Shown in pieces: positions 24,833 through 34,963 of a stretch of 64,000 nt of DNA. Origin of the DNA: Tenacibaculum pacificus (GTDB taxonomy: Bacteria > Bacteroidota > Bacteroidia > Flavobacteriales > Flavobacteriaceae). The notes beneath the pieces were generated by a model. The model worked only from the letters and a program-made list of their open reading frames with translations, did not search any database and was not told the DNA's origin. The DNA lies in the NCBI RefSeq assembly GCF_027941775.1, contig NZ_CP115917.1:467001-531000 (forward strand), in the 5' to 3' direction. Position 1 is the first letter of the stretch. Every line of letters begins with the position of its first letter. The position numbers were made by a program, and so were the translations under genes.

Positions 24833-27400
24833 TTAAAACTGCCTTCCGATAATAAAATGTGTTTGCCACCCAGATTTTTGAATTTGACCTGGTAAAGGAT
24901 CAAACCCATGTGCGAAATCAATACCTAACAATCCAAATGCAGGCATAAAGATACGAACACCAACACCAGCTGAACGTTTTAATTTAAACGGATTAAATTC
25001 ACTAAAATTCTCATAAGAGTTACCAGCTTCTAAAAAACCTAAAGTATAAATTGATGCAGAAGGTTTATCTGTAATAGAATAACGTAATTCCATTTGAAAT
25101 TTATTGTAAATAGATCCTCCTTCGTTTTGACCATCAGGTCCAACAGAAAGACTATTGTTTTCATACCCACGAACTCCAATAGTTTCTCTACCGTCTAATT
25201 GTCCTTGTGCAATTCCATCACCTCCAACAAAAAATCTTTCAACAGGTGTTAAACCTAATTCATCATTATAAGATCCTAAATATCCCATTTCAAAATTAGA
25301 CATTAATACTAATTTATTGTTTTGAGATAAAGATGTGTACCATTTTCCTTTTGCAGATAACTTATAGTATTCAAGCCATTTATATTTATCAGCTAAATAT
25401 TCTTGTCTTTGTTCATTTGTAGGGTTTTCAGCTTCTGTATAATCTTTTCCGTTAATTAAAGAATAAGGTAGTGTAGCTTTGGCTTTAATTGTAAATTCTG
25501 AACCATAAGTAGGGAATACTAAACTAGGTCCTGTAGAGTTACGACTAAAAGAAACTGTATATGCTAAATTATTTAAGTTTCCTTCACTTATAACATCATT
25601 AGATGAACCAACACGATATCCGTAATTGTGTAAATCGATTCTTTGAAAACTAATGTTTTGTGATAAAGAAAAATAATCATCAGGCCATTGTAAACGTTTT
25701 CCTAGACCGATTGTAGCACCTATAATACTTAAACTATTGTTTCTATTAACTTTATTTCTACTGTAGTCAAATTGATATTGATTTGATAAATAGACTGAAA
25801 AAGATAAAGATTGAGGTTTTTTACCACCTAACCATGGTTCTGAAAAAGAAAAACTATAAGTATTATATGTTTGACTAGCTTGTAAACGAAGTGAAAGTTT
25901 TTGACCATCACCCATTGGAAGTGGTTTATATGCTTCTTTTTTAAAGATATTTCTTAAAGAAAAGTTATTAAAAGATAAACCTAAAGTACCAATAAATGAT
26001 CCACCACCATAACCACCTTGTAATTCAATTTGACTACCACCTTTTTCAACTACAGAAAAATCAATGTCAGCTGTTTTATTCTGGTAATCTGGTTTTACAT
26101 CAGGAGTTACATTTGCATCAAAGAAACCTAATTGACCAATTTCACGAATAGATCTAATAATGTTTTCACGACTAAATAAATCACCTGGTTTTACACGTAA
26201 TTCTCTGTAAATAACATGGTCATTTGTTTTTTCATTACCAGTTACAGTTACTTTTTTAATAGTTGCTTTTTCATCTTCACGAATACGAACCTCTACAGTA
26301 ATAGAATCGTTTTTTACGCTAGTTTCTATCGCGTTTATTTGTGAGAACAAATATCCATTATTGTGATATAATGTTTGAATATCTTGTGAATTAGGAGTTC
26401 CATCACCTGAAATACGTTCTTTTAAAACTTTTCCGTTATATACATCACCTTTATCAATACGTAAAAAACGATTTAAAAAATCATCTGTATAATTTTTATT
26501 TCCGATAAATTTAATATCATCAAATCTGTATTGACGACCTTCTTCTACATCAATATTAAGATTAATTGTATTATCGGTATTCCAAGTAAGTTTATCAGAT
26601 AAAATACGGGCATCACGATATCCATTTTCACTATATTTTTCAAGAATTTTCTCTAAATCTTCTTTATAATCATCTAAAATATATTTTGATGATTTCCAGA
26701 AACGTCCTAAAAACTTACGTTTTGTGTTTTTCATAACACTGCGTAAGTATTTGTTTGATAATGCTTTATTTCCGTTAAAGTTGATTTCTTTAATTTTGAT
26801 ACGCTTACCTTTATCTACAAAAATATTCATACTAACAGTATTTATGTCAGTAGTATCTTTTTTTGTATCTAAAGATACTTTTGTTTTTAAGAAACCTTTA
26901 TCAGTATATTTCTTTTTAATATAATTTTTAGTGGTTACGATTAAGTTATCGGTAACCATACTTCCTTTTTTAAGTTCAGTCTCTTTTTTAATTTCTTTTG
27001 TTTTGGATTTACTTAAACCAGAAATATTGATATTTGTTAATTGAGGTAACTCAGTAACATCAAACAAAAGATATACTGTTTCTCCATCTTTTTTAGATAA
27101 ATAAACATCTACTTGGCTAAATTGTTTACTTTCATATAGTTTTTTAATTGCACTTGTAAGTTTATCTCCAGGTAATTTAATAGGTTGTCCATCTACCAAT
27201 CCTGTATAAACTTTAATAGTTTGTTCGCTAAATTTTTGTAAGCCACTAACAGTAATTCCTCCAAGTATATATTGTTGTCCTTTTTTATAAGAAACAACAT
27301 TTTTAGAGGTTACATTATCATTGTTTACTGTGTTTTGTGCTTTTACGCTCGCCGATAAAAAGGCGATTAAAAATACGGCTAAATAAGAATATTTATTCAT
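24833..27400 (-). CDS. bamA: Outer-membrane protein assembly factor BamA
   Basis: Central barrel of the machine that inserts outer-membrane proteins. The start at 27398-27400 (MNKYSYLAVFLIAFLSASVKA) is chosen because it gives a proper signal peptide. An ATG ten codons upstream would place it behind a charged stretch. Five POTRA domains span about residues 35-460, followed by the Omp85 barrel, which ends in a C-terminal phenylalanine (FIIGRQF), the usual insertion signal. GIAQGQLDGRETIGVRGYEN is in the conserved region near the L6 loop. The start overlaps the uppS stop by eight bases. Confidence 0.93.
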   Translation of the reverse strand: MNKYSYLAVFLIAFLSASVKAQNTVNNDNVTSKNVVSYKKGQQYILGGITVSGLQKFSEQTIKVYTGLVDGQPIKLPGDKLTSAIKKLYESKQFSQVDVYLSKKDGETVYLLFDVTELPQLTNINISGLSKSKTKEIKKETELKKGSMVTDNLIVTTKNYIKKKYTDKGFLKTKVSLDTKKDTTDINTVSMNIFVDKGKRIKIKEINFNGNKALSNKYLRSVMKNTKRKFLGRFWKSSKYILDDYKEDLEKILEKYSENGYRDARILSDKLTWNTDNTINLNIDVEEGRQYRFDDIKFIGNKNYTDDFLNRFLRIDKGDVYNGKVLKERISGDGTPNSQDIQTLYHNNGYLFSQINAIETSVKNDSITVEVRIREDEKATIKKVTVTGNEKTNDHVIYRELRVKPGDLFSRENIIRSIREIGQLGFFDANVTPDVKPDYQNKTADIDFSVVEKGGSQIELQGGYGGGSFIGTLGLSFNNFSLRNIFKKEAYKPLPMGDGQKLSLRLQASQTYNTYSFSFSEPWLGGKKPQSLSFSVYLSNQYQFDYSRNKVNRNNSLSIIGATIGLGKRLQWPDDYFSLSQNISFQRIDLHNYGYRVGSSNDVISEGNLNNLAYTVSFSRNSTGPSLVFPTYGSEFTIKAKATLPYSLINGKDYTEAENPTNEQRQEYLADKYKWLEYYKLSAKGKWYTSLSQNNKLVLMSNFEMGYLGSYNDELGLTPVERFFVGGDGIAQGQLDGRETIGVRGYENNSLSVGPDGQNEGGSIYNKFQMELRYSITDKPSASIYTLGFLEAGNSYENFSEFNPFKLKRSAGVGVRIFMPAFGLLGIDFAHGFDPLPGQIQKSGWQTHFIIGRQF

Positions 27401-28145
27401 TGATCTCAATCTGTTCGCTTGTTTTTCCAAATCTTCTTTCTCTGTTTTGATAATCTATTATAGCGTCAAAAAGGTGTTCTTTTCTAAAGTCTGGCCATAA
27501 TATATCTGTAAAATATAATTCAGCATAGGCCATTTGCCAAAGTAAAAAATTACTAATTCTTTGTTCTCCGCTTGTACGTATCATTAAATCAACGTCGGGC
27601 AAATTAAATGTATATAAATGGTTATTTATAATTTTTTCGTCTATTTTTTCAATATCGAGTTCGTTATTAACAACTTTTTTAGATATATTTCTGATTGTAT
27701 TAACAATTTCTTCTCTAGAACCATAGCTTAAAGCAAAGGTTAATGTAATTTTAGTGTTATTTTTAGTCTGATCAATAACCTGTGCTAGTATTTTTTGCGC
27801 ATTTTTAGGCAAACTGGTAATATTTCCAATTGCATTTATTTTTATGTTTTTACGCTGAAATTCAGGGAGTTCTTTTTTTAGAGTACTAACCATTAAGCTC
27901 ATTAATGCATCTACTTCTAGTTTTGGTCTGTTCCAATTTTCCGTAGAAAAAGCATATAAAGTAACAAATTGAACACCTACTTCAGATGCAGCATCTGCGG
28001 TTTCTCTAATAGCTGTTAATGCATTTCTGTGTCCAAAAATACGTTGCATTCCTTTACCTTTTGCCCATCTACCGTTACCGTCCATAATAACAGCGATATG
28101 ATTTGGTACTTTTTGCAAGTTAATGCGGTGTAATTTTTCTTCCAT
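27393..28145 (-). CDS. uppS: Isoprenyl (undecaprenyl) diphosphate synthase
   Basis: Makes the lipid carrier for cell-wall and surface polysaccharide synthesis. Family signatures are VPNHIAVIMDGNGRWAKGKG, GHRNALTAIRE, TLYAFSTENWNRP, ALSYGSREEIV and DVDLMIRTSGEQRISNFLLW. The catalytic aspartate is D in MDGNGRW. The start at 28143-28145 gives MEEKLHRINLQKVP, the usual opening; a more upstream ATG at 28170-28172 would overlap porG. The stop overlaps the start of bamA. Confidence 0.95.
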   Translation of the reverse strand: MEEKLHRINLQKVPNHIAVIMDGNGRWAKGKGMQRIFGHRNALTAIRETADAASEVGVQFVTLYAFSTENWNRPKLEVDALMSLMVSTLKKELPEFQRKNIKINAIGNITSLPKNAQKILAQVIDQTKNNTKITLTFALSYGSREEIVNTIRNISKKVVNNELDIEKIDEKIINNHLYTFNLPDVDLMIRTSGEQRISNFLLWQMAYAELYFTDILWPDFRKEHLFDAIIDYQNRERRFGKTSEQIEINE

Positions 28146-28147
28146 AT

Positions 28148-28828
28148 TTATTCTGCCAATCCATTGTAACATGGTGGTCTTCCAAAGGTGTAAACTATAG
28201 AAATCCCTGTAAACATATATACATCATTTCCAGTGCCACCAAAGTTTAAGTTTTCTATTTTGTCTGTTGTATAATCTATATCATCTACTAAGGTAAATCG
28301 AACACCTGTTTCAAAAGCAATAGCAAAATGATCGTATAAACGACCTTTAATTCCAATACCTAAAGGTAATGAATAAGAAAATTTATTTTTTAAACGAGTA
28401 TTATTTGAATCCATTTCTTCAGAAGGACTAAAGTAATTGAAAGCTGATATTTCGGCTAAAATATATGGCGTAAAAGTTGTTTTATAATTACTGATATTAT
28501 AATCAAAAAAATTAAACTCCATCCCGAGAGCAACTTCATGTATGTTATTCGAAAATAGATTTCCCCTTTTTTGTCGATATAAATTATCTGAATCTTTATC
28601 ATCACCAGAAACAGGAATATAAGTATATGTTCCTCGAAGTGCTATTCTTGGGTTTAAATTGTACTTATACACTAATCCACCACCAACTTCATTAGGATAG
28701 ATATAATTGGTTCTACCAATATCTCCTATATAATTAGAACCCCCGACGAAAAAACCGATTTCGTGAGTTTGTGATTGTATTGTTATTGCTGTTAAAGCAA
28801 ATAATATGAATAGAAATTTTTTCTTCAT
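28148..28828 (-). CDS. PorG-like outer-membrane protein (DUF6089)
   Basis: A 226-residue small barrel with a signal peptide ending around residue 20 (IQSQ). The opening HEIGFFVGGSNYIGDIGRTNYI and alternating aromatic strands fit the DUF6089/PorG family, whose P. gingivalis member is a component of the type IX secretion system. The gene order upstream of uppS and bamA matches other Bacteroidetes. Two bases separate its stop from the uppS start ATG. Confidence 0.8.
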   Translation of the reverse strand: MKKKFLFILFALTAITIQSQTHEIGFFVGGSNYIGDIGRTNYIYPNEVGGGLVYKYNLNPRIALRGTYTYIPVSGDDKDSDNLYRQKRGNLFSNNIHEVALGMEFNFFDYNISNYKTTFTPYILAEISAFNYFSPSEEMDSNNTRLKNKFSYSLPLGIGIKGRLYDHFAIAFETGVRFTLVDDIDYTTDKIENLNFGGTGNDVYMFTGISIVYTFGRPPCYNGLAE

Positions 28829-28930
28829 TATAAAATAGCACGCAAATATAGGAAAATGAATTTGCTTTAAAAGTTAATAAATGTCTTTTTGATTAACTTT
28901 TTTTAAAAGATTTATTGTGTGTAATCGGTA

Positions 28931-29827
28931 TTATAAGGATTCATTACGAGTATCTTCACCCCATAAAAGCTTGACTCTTAGTGTTTTTAAATGCGATTGA
29001 TCTTCTAATAAAATACTTTTTATAGTAAAATTAGCTTTTTGTATTTTAATTTTAGTGCCTTGAGGAACTGTAGTAATACGAGAATCAAGAGATATAAGAA
29101 AGTCTTTTTCACGAGCACTGACTTCTAAATTAATACAAGTATTATCAGGTATTACCATTGGTCTTGCATTTAAATTATGAGGAGCTATTGGTGTAATAAC
29201 AAAATTTTTAGCATTAGGTAAAATCACAGGACCATTACAGCTTAATGAGTATCCTGTAGACCCTGTTGGTGTGGCAATAATCAAACCATCTGCCCAATAA
29301 TTTGTTAGATATTCATCATTCAAAAAAGTTTTTACACCAATCATTGATGTGGTATTTCTACGTGCAATGGTTATTTCATTTAAAGCAAAATCTAAGTCAG
29401 TAAATTCATTTACTTGTGGAATTGTTGTTACCTGTAATAAAGTTCGTTCTTGAATAGAATATTTTTTTTCAAGTAATAAAGTTACAGCTTCTTTAATTTG
29501 ATCTTTTTGAACAGTAGCTAAAAAACCTAATCTACCAGTATTGATTCCTAAAATAGGAATATCTAAATCACGAATATAAGTAATAGCTCTTAATATTGTT
29601 CCATCGCCTCCGATAGAAAACAGCATGTCAAAAGAGTTTGACAAATCACTAAAATGTGAGTATGTAGGATATTTTTTTGTTAAAGAATTATTTTCAACTA
29701 AGAGATTGTAAAAATCTTGTTCAAAAAAAACAACAATATTATTTTTTTCTAATTCTGATAATAATAGTATAATTTCTTTTTCAGCTGAAATGGTATAGGA
29801 TTGACCGTAAATAGCTACTTTTTTCAA
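28931..29827 (-). CDS. nadK: NAD kinase
   Basis: Phosphorylates NAD to NADP. It is a 298-residue protein with the diagnostic SIGGDGTILRA motif (D is the catalytic residue), LGINTGRLGFLA, the NE of ALNEITIARR and the glycine-rich ATPTGSTGYSLSCNGPV. Cytoplasmic. Downstream of a CBS-domain gene with a 33-base gap. Confidence 0.95.
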   Translation of the reverse strand: MKKVAIYGQSYTISAEKEIILLLSELEKNNIVVFFEQDFYNLLVENNSLTKKYPTYSHFSDLSNSFDMLFSIGGDGTILRAITYIRDLDIPILGINTGRLGFLATVQKDQIKEAVTLLLEKKYSIQERTLLQVTTIPQVNEFTDLDFALNEITIARRNTTSMIGVKTFLNDEYLTNYWADGLIIATPTGSTGYSLSCNGPVILPNAKNFVITPIAPHNLNARPMVIPDNTCINLEVSAREKDFLISLDSRITTVPQGTKIKIQKANFTIKSILLEDQSHLKTLRVKLLWGEDTRNESL

Positions 29828-29860
29828 TGTTTATAATATTTGGTTAACAAGTTTTGTGAA

Positions 29861-30520
29861 TTACATATTTAGGTATTTTCTTAAATATGCAGCTCTATCT
29901 TTTAATTCTTCTAAATAAAAATCATCTTCATGTCGTGTAACTACATTGTAGTCATATCTTCGGAAAGTTTGAATAATTTCATTTATTTCTTCAGTAATTA
30001 CTTTTAAAGTAACTTGAATATTGTCTTGATTTTCAGAACAAATATAAAGACCCAATAGTTTACCTCGACTAGTTTCAACTATTTGAGCAATTTGGCTCAT
30101 CGAATAATCATTTTTGTTTTTACTTACAATTAAAGTTTCACTTTCGTTGTGTAAAAAAGGACTATCTGCAAAAGCATCTAAAATATCGCTTAGCTCATAA
30201 TAACCAATATAATTCATTTCCTGATTTAAAATAGGAATTAAATTAGAATCATTATCTGCAAACAAAACAATTAAATCAAGTAATGTCGCTTTTTCATTAG
30301 AATGAAAGTTATCTAATAAATAAGAGTATTCACTTAATTTTTGGTCTTTACCCTCTATTGTTTGAATGTCACTTGCGGGTAAACAGCCAATTAGTTTTCC
30401 ATTTTCAACAATAGGAATATGAGTTATCGGTAAATTTTCACAGACTTCTTGAGCTCTTTTTACAGTGCTTTTTAAAGTAAGTGCTTTAATTTCGTCTAAT
30501 ATAAAGTCGTTGATATTCAT
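29861..30520 (-). CDS. CBS-domain protein
   Basis: A 219-residue protein with two CBS domains in the first 120 residues (ITHIPIVENGKLIGCLPASDI and LIPILNQEMNYIGYYELSDI) and a C-terminal ACT-like segment. CBS pairs usually bind adenosine nucleotides. The role is unknown. It is conserved beside nadK and divergent from pdxJ in Flavobacteriaceae to my knowledge, which suggests a link to cofactor metabolism; that is inference. Confidence 0.8.
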   Translation of the reverse strand: MNINDFILDEIKALTLKSTVKRAQEVCENLPITHIPIVENGKLIGCLPASDIQTIEGKDQKLSEYSYLLDNFHSNEKATLLDLIVLFADNDSNLIPILNQEMNYIGYYELSDILDAFADSPFLHNESETLIVSKNKNDYSMSQIAQIVETSRGKLLGLYICSENQDNIQVTLKVITEEINEIIQTFRRYDYNVVTRHEDDFYLEELKDRAAYLRKYLNM

Positions 30521-30579
30521 TACTACGAATATAGTTTAAAAAGTTTTAATGATTTATCTTTGTAGCTTAATTTTATGAG

Positions 30580-31296
30580 ATGACAAAGTTAAGTGTAAAT
30601 ATAAATAAAATAGCTACGTTACGTAACTCTAGAGGTGGAAATACACCTAACTTATTACATGTAGCAACCGATATCGAAAATTTTGGTGCAGAAGGAATTA
30701 CAATTCATCCAAGACCTGATGAACGTCATATTCGTTATCAAGATGCATATGATTTAAAATCAATAGTTACTACAGAGTACAATATTGAAGGAAATCCGAT
30801 AGATAAATTTATGAAAATGGTTTTAGAAATAAAGCCAACTCAAGTAACTTTAGTACCTGATAGTGTTGATACGTTAACATCTAACGCAGGTTGGGATACC
30901 GTTGCAAATCAATCTTATTTAGAAGAAGTAATTGCCGAATTTAAAAATAACGGAATAAGGACTTCAATTTTTATTGATACAGATTTAAAATTGATTGAAG
31001 CTGCTGCAAAAACTGGTGCTGATAGAATTGAATTATATACCGAAGAATTTGCAACTCAATACGCTTTAGGAAATAAAGATGCAATAAAACCTTACACTGA
31101 AGCAGCTATTTTAGCAGATAAATTAGGCTTAGGAATTAATGCAGGACATGATTTGAGTTTAGAAAATATTAAGTTTTTCAAACAAAACATACCGAATTTA
31201 GCAGAGGTTTCTATTGGACATGCGCTTATTTCTGAATCTTTATACTTAGGATTAGAAAATGTCGTGAATATGTATCTTAATAAATTAAAAGGATAA
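30580..31296 (+). CDS. pdxJ: Pyridoxine 5'-phosphate synthase
   Basis: Condenses 3-amino-1-hydroxyacetone phosphate and deoxyxylulose phosphate to pyridoxine phosphate. It is a 238-residue TIM barrel with [46 protein letters not shown] and the end segment [23 protein letters not shown] box at 30555-30562 is the likely promoter -7 element; no good upstream box was seen. It is followed after 13 bases by an alpha/beta hydrolase gene. Confidence 0.95.
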   Translation: MTKLSVNINKIATLRNSRGGNTPNLLHVATDIENFGAEGITIHPRPDERHIRYQDAYDLKSIVTTEYNIEGNPIDKFMKMVLEIKPTQVTLVPDSVDTLTSNAGWDTVANQSYLEEVIAEFKNNGIRTSIFIDTDLKLIEAAAKTGADRIELYTEEFATQYALGNKDAIKPYTEAAILADKLGLGINAGHDLSLENIKFFKQNIPNLAEVSIGHALISESLYLGLENVVNMYLNKLKG

Positions 31297-31309
31297 TTTA
31301 AATTGATAT

Positions 31310-32080
31310 ATGCAAATTTTACATTCTAGAATAGTAGGAGAAGGAAAGCCGTTGTTAATTTTGCACGGATACTTTGGTATGGGTGATAATTGGAAAACTC
31401 ATGCCAATAAATTTGCTGAAGATGGTTTTGAAGTACATTTAATAGATCAACGAAATCACGGACGTAGTTTTCATTCTGATGATTTTTATTACGAAGTATT
31501 GGTGGAAGATTTACATAGGTATATTGAGCATCATAATTTAACAGATGTTATTTTATTAGGGCATTCAATGGGAGGTAAAACAGCGATGTTATTTGCAACC
31601 GAATATCCTGATTTGGTAGAGCAGTTAGTAATTGCAGATATTTCTCCAAAAATGTATCCGCCACATCATCACGATATTTTAGACGCATTAAATTCTGTTG
31701 ATTTTACAGTACAAAATTCTCGAAAATTAATTGAAGAGCAATTAACTTCTTTAATTCCAGAACCAGGAATTCGACAATTTTTATTGAAAAGTGTATATCG
31801 AAAAACAAAAGAAGAGTTAGCATTTCGTTTTAATTTGAAATCGTTAACAGAAAACAATAATGAAGTAGGAGAGCCGTTGCCATCATTTACTGTTTTTGAA
31901 GGTGAAACTTTATTTTTAAAAGGTGCTAATTCAGGATATATTTCTGTAAATGAAGAACCAATTATTAGTGCACATTTTCCGAATTCAAAAATTGTAAGTA
32001 TAGCAAATTCAGGACATTGGTTACATGCTGAAAATCCAAAAGATTTTTATGCTGAGGTAATCAATTTTATTCTAAAATAA
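31310..32080 (+). CDS. Alpha/beta hydrolase (YbfF-like esterase)
   Basis: A 256-residue hydrolase. The oxyanion segment is LHGYFGMGDNWKT, the nucleophile elbow is GHSMGGKTA with the catalytic serine, and the C-terminal NSGHWLHAENPKDF carries the catalytic histidine. DQRNHGRS is typical of the YbfF group. No signal peptide. Downstream of pdxJ on the same transcript, ending at a strong terminator. Natural substrate unknown. Confidence 0.88.
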   Translation: MQILHSRIVGEGKPLLILHGYFGMGDNWKTHANKFAEDGFEVHLIDQRNHGRSFHSDDFYYEVLVEDLHRYIEHHNLTDVILLGHSMGGKTAMLFATEYPDLVEQLVIADISPKMYPPHHHDILDALNSVDFTVQNSRKLIEEQLTSLIPEPGIRQFLLKSVYRKTKEELAFRFNLKSLTENNNEVGEPLPSFTVFEGETLFLKGANSGYISVNEEPIISAHFPNSKIVSIANSGHWLHAENPKDFYAEVINFILK

Positions 32081-32117
32081 ATAAATTCAAATATTTTTGA
32101 TTTTATCTTATTAATAA

Positions 32118-32156
32118 AAAAAACCTCACAGCATTTAAAAATCTGTGAGGTTTTTA
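32118..32156 (+). terminator. Rho-independent terminator after the pdxJ operon
   Basis: AACCTCACAG (32122-32131) pairs with CTGTGAGGTT across an 11-base loop, followed by TTTTT. The remaining gap to the next gene (32157-32316) shows no gene. Confidence 0.88.
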
Positions 32157-32316
32157 CGTATTATTTTTTATTATCACTTAAATAATGGAAGAATATTAAT
32201 ATTATTTTTATTTAAGATTTTTTAACTAATAGATAATAAACATGACAAAATAGCAGTCTTTGATATTTGGTATAATTATCGCACTAAATAAAATGGCACA
32301 CTAAAAAAGTTAACAA

Positions 32317-32664
32317 ATGAAAATATTTTTAAAAATACTATTAACAGCATTAGCAGTTGTAATACTTGCAAATATATTACCAGGAATTTATGTTGGTAGT
32401 TATGTTACAGCAATAATTGTAGCAGTTGTAATAGCATTATTAAATATGTTTGTACGTCCGTTATTGGTGTTTTTTACATTACCTGCAACAATTTTAACGC
32501 TTGGATTATTTTTATTTGTAATCAATGCAATTATTATATTATTAGCAGGAAACCTTATAACAGGTTTTCAAGTAAACGGATTTTTTACAGCACTTTTGTT
32601 TAGTGTGTTGTTATCAGTATTCAGATCTTTTTTGTTTTCTTTATTAAAAGAAGATGAAAAATAA
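32317..32664 (+). CDS. Four-helix membrane protein of the phage holin 4 superfamily IV type
   Basis: A 115-residue very hydrophobic protein with about four membrane helices and the conserved LNMFVRPLLVFFTLPATILTLGL pattern (in the segment after residue 40). The family is named after holins, but in most bacteria it is a single chromosomal membrane protein of unknown role. No phage genes surround it. Followed by the trigger factor gene. Confidence 0.8.
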   Translation: MKIFLKILLTALAVVILANILPGIYVGSYVTAIIVAVVIALLNMFVRPLLVFFTLPATILTLGLFLFVINAIIILLAGNLITGFQVNGFFTALLFSVLLSVFRSFLFSLLKEDEK

Positions 32665-32750
32665 CTGAAAACGAAAGACTTTCAAACCTTTTGTAGAAAA
32701 GGTAAAAATAAACTAATTTTACACCCGATTTTAAAGAAATATATTTAAAG

Positions 32751-34073
32751 ATGAATATTACAAAACAAAATGTAGATGCGTTAAACGCAGTTGTAAAGAT
32801 AGATATCGTTGCTGAAGATTATCAAGCAAAGGTAAATACTGAATTAGAAGCGCGTCGTAAAAAATCGACACATCCTGGTTTTAGAAAAGGAGAAGCGCCT
32901 ATGGATGTAATTAAAAAACAACACGAAATAGAAATCGTTGTAGAAGAAGTAAATAAACTTGTACAACAATCTTTAAATAAATTTTTAGGAGAAGAAAAGT
33001 TAGATCTTTTAGGAAATCCTTTACCAAAAGCAAATAAAGATTTTAACTGGAATGATAAAGATTTTTCTTTTGAATTCGAATTAGGATTAGCTCCTGAATT
33101 TGATGTAGATTTAGCTCCTGCAAAAAATATTACTAAATATAGTATTTTTGCAACAGATGAATTACTTGATAAAGAAATTGAAAATATCCAAGTTCGTTTT
33201 GGTAGTCAATTACCTGTTGATGCTGCAAATGAAGAAGCAAATGTAACTGGTACTTTTGTTAACGAAGCAAAAGAAATTAATCAAAAAGCAACTGTTTCTG
33301 TAAAAGAAATTAACGGAAAAGCAAACTTAGAGAAGTTTGTAGGTGCTAAAGCAGGTGATGTTTTAGAATTAGGAACAAAAGGTTTATTTGAAGACGCTCA
33401 TAAATTACAAGAAGTTTTAGGTGTTCCTCATGAAGCTGTTCACGCTTTAGATGTTAACGTATCTTTTACTATTGATGAAGTTACAAAAACGGAACCAGCT
33501 CCTTTAGAAAAAGATTTATTTGATAAATTATTTGTTGATGGAAGTGTAACTACTACTGCTGAATTAAAAGGTAAAATTAAAGAAGATGCTGAAAAGCAAT
33601 TCGAACAACATGCTGATCAGCAATTATTAAACGCAATTACTGAAAATTTAGTTCAGAATACTAAATTCGATTTACCATCAGCATTTTTACAAAAATGGTT
33701 ACAAACTGCAGGTGAAAAAGAATTAACTATTGATGAAGCTGCTGCTGAATACAATAAATCTGAAAAAGGATTACGTTACCAATTAATCGAAGGAAAGGTT
33801 ATGAGAGATAACGAAATCAAATTAGAATACCCTGAATTAGTAGAGTATGCTAAAGGATTTGTTCGTTCGCAAATGGCACAATTTGGTAATAATAATCCAG
33901 AGGAGAAAGAATTAAACGATATCGTTGGTAGAGTTTTACAAAATCAAGAAGAAGCTCATAAGTTACAATCTCAATTAATTAGCCATAAATTATTAGCTTT
34001 TTATAAAGAAAAAATGACTTTTGATACAAAAGAAGTTTCTTATGAAGACTTTGTTCAAGAAGTTTACAAATAA
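32751..34073 (+). CDS. tig: Trigger factor, ribosome-associated chaperone
   Basis: Binds nascent chains at the ribosome exit. It is a 440-residue protein with the ribosome-binding N-terminal signature in HPGFRKGEAPMDVIKKQ (about residues 40-56). The middle PPIase-like region (about 150-245) is diverged, and the C-terminal arms are helix-rich. It lies upstream of clpP and clpX, as in many bacteria. Confidence 0.93.
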   Translation: MNITKQNVDALNAVVKIDIVAEDYQAKVNTELEARRKKSTHPGFRKGEAPMDVIKKQHEIEIVVEEVNKLVQQSLNKFLGEEKLDLLGNPLPKANKDFNWNDKDFSFEFELGLAPEFDVDLAPAKNITKYSIFATDELLDKEIENIQVRFGSQLPVDAANEEANVTGTFVNEAKEINQKATVSVKEINGKANLEKFVGAKAGDVLELGTKGLFEDAHKLQEVLGVPHEAVHALDVNVSFTIDEVTKTEPAPLEKDLFDKLFVDGSVTTTAELKGKIKEDAEKQFEQHADQQLLNAITENLVQNTKFDLPSAFLQKWLQTAGEKELTIDEAAAEYNKSEKGLRYQLIEGKVMRDNEIKLEYPELVEYAKGFVRSQMAQFGNNNPEEKELNDIVGRVLQNQEEAHKLQSQLISHKLLAFYKEKMTFDTKEVSYEDFVQEVYK

Positions 34074-34100
34074 TAGTTAAGTAAACTATTTAGATATTTA

Positions 34101-34130
34101 AAAACCTGAATTAATATTCAGGTTTTTTTA
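34101..34130 (+). terminator. Terminator after tig
   Basis: CCTGAAT/ATTCAGG hairpin with loop TAAT, preceded by AAAA and followed by a T run. Confidence 0.85.
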
Positions 34131-34205
34131 GGTATAAACTGTATTGATATACTAACTAAATAGTTCTTATATTTACATAATTATAACCCAAAAAACATTT
34201 TCAAA

Positions 34206-34865
34206 ATGGATTACGGAAAAGAATTCGAAAAATACGCAACAAAAGAGCACGGTATAAATAGTACATATTTAGGTAAAATTACAAGTAGTTTAACGCCATA
34301 CATTATGGAAGAGCGTCAAATGAACATTACTCAAATGGATGTTTTTTCTCGTTTAATGATGGACAGAATTATCTTTTTAGGTACTGGTGTTAATGACCAA
34401 GTAGCAAATGTAATTCAAGCGCAATTATTGTTCTTAGAAAGTGTAGATGCTAATAAAGATATTTCAATATATATCAATTCTCCAGGAGGTGGTGTGTATG
34501 CAGGATTAGGTATTTACGATACAATGCAATTTATTAAGCCAGATGTAGCTACAATTTGTACAGGTATGGCTGCTTCTATGGGAGCTGTATTAATGTGTGC
34601 TGGTGCTAAAGGAAAACGTTCTGCGTTACCACATTCACGTATTATGATTCACCAACCAATGGGAGGTGCACAAGGTCAAGCTTCTGATATGGAAATTACC
34701 GTAAAAGAAATAGGAAAGTTAAAAACTGAATTATATGATATTATAGCAGATCATTCAGGGCAAACTTTTGAAAAAGTACAAGAAGATTCTGATAGAGATT
34801 ATTGGATGAAAGCCGATGAAGCGAAAGCTTACGGAATGGTAGATGAAATTTTAAAAAGAAAATAA
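34206..34865 (+). CDS. clpP: ATP-dependent Clp protease proteolytic subunit
   Basis: Serine protease ring of ClpXP. It is a 219-residue protein with the catalytic serine S124 in GMAASMGAVLMCAG, the histidine in SRIMIHQPMGG, and IYINSPGGGVYAGLGIYDTMQ. It is followed by its own terminator and then clpX, so the two are separately terminated although adjacent. Confidence 0.96.
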   Translation: MDYGKEFEKYATKEHGINSTYLGKITSSLTPYIMEERQMNITQMDVFSRLMMDRIIFLGTGVNDQVANVIQAQLLFLESVDANKDISIYINSPGGGVYAGLGIYDTMQFIKPDVATICTGMAASMGAVLMCAGAKGKRSALPHSRIMIHQPMGGAQGQASDMEITVKEIGKLKTELYDIIADHSGQTFEKVQEDSDRDYWMKADEAKAYGMVDEILKRK

Positions 34866-34894
34866 TTTTTCTTAATTACCAATACAATTAATGG

Positions 34895-34937
34895 CTCTTT
34901 TTATACGTAAGCTATAAAAAGAGTTTCATTTTTTTTA
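34895..34937 (+). terminator. Terminator between clpP and clpX
   Basis: An 11-base stem CTCTTTTTATA/TATAAAAAGAG with loop CGTAAGC, followed by TTTCATTTTTTTT. Confidence 0.8.
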
Positions 34938-34963
34938 ATAATTGAGAATAACAAGTTAGTCAA

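Noticed and set aside
27401..27430. An upstream ATG that would extend BamA by ten residues
   Set aside because: It would bury the signal peptide behind a charged stretch; the ATG at 27398-27400 gives a normal signal.
32317..32664. A possible prophage because of the holin-family name
   Set aside because: A single gene between pdxJ and tig with no lysin, integrase, capsid or tail gene; the family is common as an ordinary chromosomal membrane protein.
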